DNA from: Pseudogymnoascus destructans
Taxonomy: Eukaryota; Ascomycota; Leotiomycetes; Thelebolales; Thelebolaceae
Reading direction: 5' to 3'
Length of the DNA: 64,000 nt
Assembly: GCF_001641265.1 (NCBI RefSeq)
Contig: NW_020167537.1
Location: 806,001-870,000, forward strand
Under the pieces are notes generated by a model that was given only the letters and a program-made list of their open reading frames with translations, was not told where the DNA came from and did not search any database. Position numbers and translations under genes: made by a program. Shown here piece after piece: positions 61,483-64,000 of this stretch (position 1 is its first letter; every line of letters starts with the position of its first letter).

Positions 61483-63306
61483 ACGTGCATGTATAACGAA
61501 AGTGCCAAACAAGCGAAAGTGCCAAAATATCGCGACTACCCCATAAGAATTGCGATAAATCCACCACAACAATATAAATTAATTAAAACTACTCGGAGTC
61601 CTCTTCCTCAGACCTGTCTATTACAATCTGACAGGTGCACGCATTGTGTCCAGTCTCACCACACTTGCCACAGCGACGTGCATGGGTTTCTTCCCTTGGC
61701 TTCCGACCACTACTTGCCCTTATTTCTTGCTCTACTTGCTGCACAATGTCCCTCTCGTCCTGTAGCTCCTGTGCTACCTGTTGACTAAGTGATCCCCCTT
61801 GCTGTAGTCGTGTTTTTTTAGCTCTCCGGCGCTTGCTTAGCACTTCATTTGCCTGTCGCAAGTTTTGGTTCTCTGCTTTTAACAATGCTAATTGATGCAT
61901 TATTTGCGATGCACCCTTTGTAAACTGGTCAACAGCTGCATAGATTGAGGTTGGAGAGCTATTTTGATGATGTGCAATTCAGTTTTTAATGAAAGTAGAC
62001 TGTGATGCAGCTTCAGTTGGGTTATTTGGTGTCTGAGAAACCCATGGTTGAGCGGTGTTTGGGCGAGAGGTTGGAGGTGTTGGCGTCTTAAACCTAAGGT
62101 CAAGTGTAGATATTACACTCTCAGGGCTAAATGGAAGAAGCCCAGCACCTCGGAACCCTCCCTGAATATTGCTTTCTGTCATTGCAATGTTAAATGCAGT
62201 GTGGAAGGCAGGAAAGAAGTCATCCTTAGTAATGTGAATAATATGAGCCCGCATCATATCTTCAATTTGCCGACCGTAAGCTCTCTTTAATGGGCCAAAA
62301 CAGCCAACATCAAGTGGTTGGAGTATATGGGAAGAGTGAGCAGGCATACAAAGCGTAATAATGGGTGTTCTTTGCAGTACTCCTCAAACTTGTCTGAGTG
62401 GTGGCTCTCATGACCATCAAGGACTAACAAGCGATAACCACCAACACTCCGGGGCTTTGTGTGCTTCTCAAAATGCTGAATCCAATCCATACCTCTCTCG
62501 TTTGTAGTCCAGCCATTTGCAGTAACAGCGATTACCCAATCTGCTGGAAATCCGCTATTCTCATACCAAGATGCAAGGTGGTTTTTACCTGCCACAATGA
62601 CAAATGGCGGCACTGCCCAACCTTGAGAACTAACGCCTTGGATTACTGTAACCCATTCCCGATTGCCAGGCTGCACCTTTTTTGCCTTTGCCCGCCCATC
62701 TGAGCTCGTTACTACCGTTGCGCTTGAGATGACGCCCATCATAAACCCAGTCTCATCAAAGTTGTAGATATCTGCATTGTTGATGCCATACTTTAGAATT
62801 GTGTTCCATACAAGCTCAAACCAGCCACGAATGACTTATGGATCTTCGCACTTAGCCCTCTGGTAGTCGTATTTTCGCTGGAAGCGTGTCCGGAGCTCTA
62901 CATGGCGCTTAACAAAGTTTGAAGCCCAACGTGACCCGACGCGTGGCACGTCGCGTGTTGCAAGTAGTCGATTTGCCATATCTTCAACAATAGACAACTG
63001 AGGAGGGAACCCTTTAGCAGCTAAGTCAAGTATATACTGAACAAGAACTGATTCCTCTAGGTTACTTAATTTCCGTAAGTTGGCTTGGATATTGTGTCGT
63101 GAAGGTACACCTTGTAAACAGTGACGTAGCTTGCGGTGGTCTACGGAATAGATCCTAGCTGCAACTCGAAGGCACAAATTTGGGTCGCTTTGCATAGCTT
63201 GGATAGCTAGCACTAATTTGCTTCCATCATTTTTATGGCGCATGTTTTGTTGTGGAGGAATTTAACATTTAGTTGGGGGTTTGGCACTTTCGTTATACAT
63301 GCACGT
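61483..63306 (-). mobile_element. Transposon C2, inverted duplicate of C1
   Basis: Ends ACGTGCATGTATAACGAAAG (left) and its complement at 63306; TA at 61481-61482 and 63307-63308. The right terminal repeat has lost about 33 bp, including one of the two CGAAAGTGCC motifs, so this copy is probably immobile. Confidence 0.9.
61589..63243 (-). pseudogene. Broken transposase of transposon C2
   Basis: Shares with C1 the TAA after CEDP (at about 62838), the frameshift near 62370 and the TGA near 61980. One amino-acid difference (KRHVEL versus KHHVEL in C1) was noticed. DDE and zinc-knuckle motifs as in C1. Confidence 0.9.
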
Positions 63307-63308
63307 TA

Positions 63309-63598
63309 CAGGTATTGGTAACTTCTATGCCTTTGGTGCTATTCTATCTCCACGGTTAAAGATGGAAGTGTTTGACCCTGATTATTGTTGGTTAAATCCT
63401 AATAAAAACTGGCGTGGGCATTTTGAGAAGGAATTCCGGGCGTTATACACACAACATTACGCAAACCAAGAAAGATCAAACCAGCACCAATCAAACTACA
63501 TGGAACTAGACAAGGACTCAATGGCTCTAATATTAAATCGGAAGCGGAGCTATAACTCCATTAGTCGAGCTGAAGACCAAGGAGGAGAGATTGAGTGA
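63309..63598 (+). pseudogene. hAT transposase fragment cut by transposon C2
   Basis: An open frame reads FYAFGAILSPRLKMEVFDPD, then CWLNPNKNWRGHFEKEFRAL and a polar tail to a TGA at 63596-63598. The pattern ILSPRLKMEVF followed by W is that of the insertion/C-terminal catalytic part of hAT transposases. The upstream part is not seen on the other side of C2, because there the duplicated arm begins. Confidence 0.62.
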
Positions 63599-63638
63599 TA
63601 CCTTGCCCTCCGTAAGTTTATAGTAATAATTATAGTAA

Positions 63639-64000
63639 TGTAACACTGACTTCTAAATGATAGAAGACACAGAGGTTTCTTGCGTAAGGTTGACTTGACA
63701 GAGGACGCAGGGGATTAGACACAAAGGCTTTCCAAGTAACACGTTACAGTATTGTAAAGAATACTATATTGAGTTGAGCACGAAGCTCCTATCTAAGGAA
63801 ATACTATCTACTTATATAGTGGCGTCGTGCCTCATGGGTAATCTGGATAGTTGGCGGATAGCTAAATATTCAGGATAGTCCGTGGATAGCTCAACTATCC
63901 AATATCCACTAGTTTCTGCAACTATCCATTAGCCCCGTCACATGGCAGCCTACCCCGCTGCCCACTGTGACTCACACGTCACGTTACTAGGCCCTGGCCC
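63639..64000 (+). mobile_element. LTR of family Y, third variant, running to the window end
   Basis: Starts TGTAACACTGACTTC and follows the family through GTGGCGTCGTGCC, then continues with its own tandem GGATAGTT/GGATAGCT-rich part. The right end lies outside or at the window edge, so it is unclear whether this is a solo LTR or the start of a full element. Confidence 0.75.

Larger units (their letters stand above)
59562..63306 (-). repeat. Arm 2 of the 3.4-kb inverted duplication
   Basis: The reverse complement of arm 1 (37487-47913) minus Gypsy-1 and LTR Z and plus LTR W. Ends: CCATATGAGAG at 59562 and the end of transposon C2 at 63306. Differences are single bases, one 29-bp inverted insertion (60625-60653) and one deletion of about 33 bp in the terminal repeat of C2. 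Confidence 0.92.

Overview
The window looks like nuclear DNA of a filamentous ascomycete (Pezizomycotina). The host genes carry short introns of about 46-75 nt with GT(A/G)NGT donors and CTAAC/CTGAC-type branch sites. The gene set includes a HET-domain protein, and many premature stops in the repeats are CAA/CAG/CGA codons turned into TAA/TAG/TGA, which fits RIP-like C-to-T mutation (inference). No class or species can be named from the sequence.

Host genes are few. They are an OPT-family transporter (1033-3480), a HET-domain protein (20630-22207, minus), a pair of tRNA genes 8 nt apart (22751-22933, minus), a WDR59/Sea3-type WD40-RWD-RING protein (23103-27608, minus) sharing a 584-nt divergent promoter with a Ubc13-type ubiquitin-conjugating enzyme (28193-28823), a fungal protein with a PD-(D/E)XK-like core (30074-31164), a broken C2H2 zinc-finger gene (31320-31600, minus) and a seven-exon CobW/ZNG1-type GTPase (54308-56356, minus). 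A Thr-rich gene at 12407-14201, with three almost identical introns, has been cut open by an LTR and has lost its 3' end.

Most of the rest is layered transposons. (1) Pogo/Fot-like DDE transposons, several with a C-terminal CCHC knuckle, and related MITEs: E 5674-7513, A 16031-19749, B 17879-19736, D 33332-35521, C1 37487-39345, C2 61483-63306 and a relic at 48803-50094. (2) A complete Ty3/Gypsy chromovirus with identical 936-bp LTRs and an intact 1597-codon gag-pol (39418-46146), a second Gypsy broken by two clean insertions (32505-37264), a gag-LTR remnant (8757-10267) and solo LTRs of four families (here W, X, Y, Z), most with 5-bp target duplications. (3) hAT, Tc1/mariner, MULE, Helitron and pogo remnants.

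A 3.4-kb segment is present as an inverted duplication (37487-47913 and 59562-63306). Each arm supplies the empty site for insertions in the other, so the order of events can be read directly: duplication first, then Gypsy and LTR Z in arm 1 and LTR W in arm 2.

The most unusual signals are: LTR retrotransposons whose primer-binding site matches their own predicted RNA 5' end (two families); transposon ends whose two subterminal repeats change in concert between families; two independent insertions of such elements into the same TA of another element's right end; eleven CGTACG palindromes spread over all three codon frames of one transposase gene; near-identical introns; and perfect hairpins at 56799-57007.
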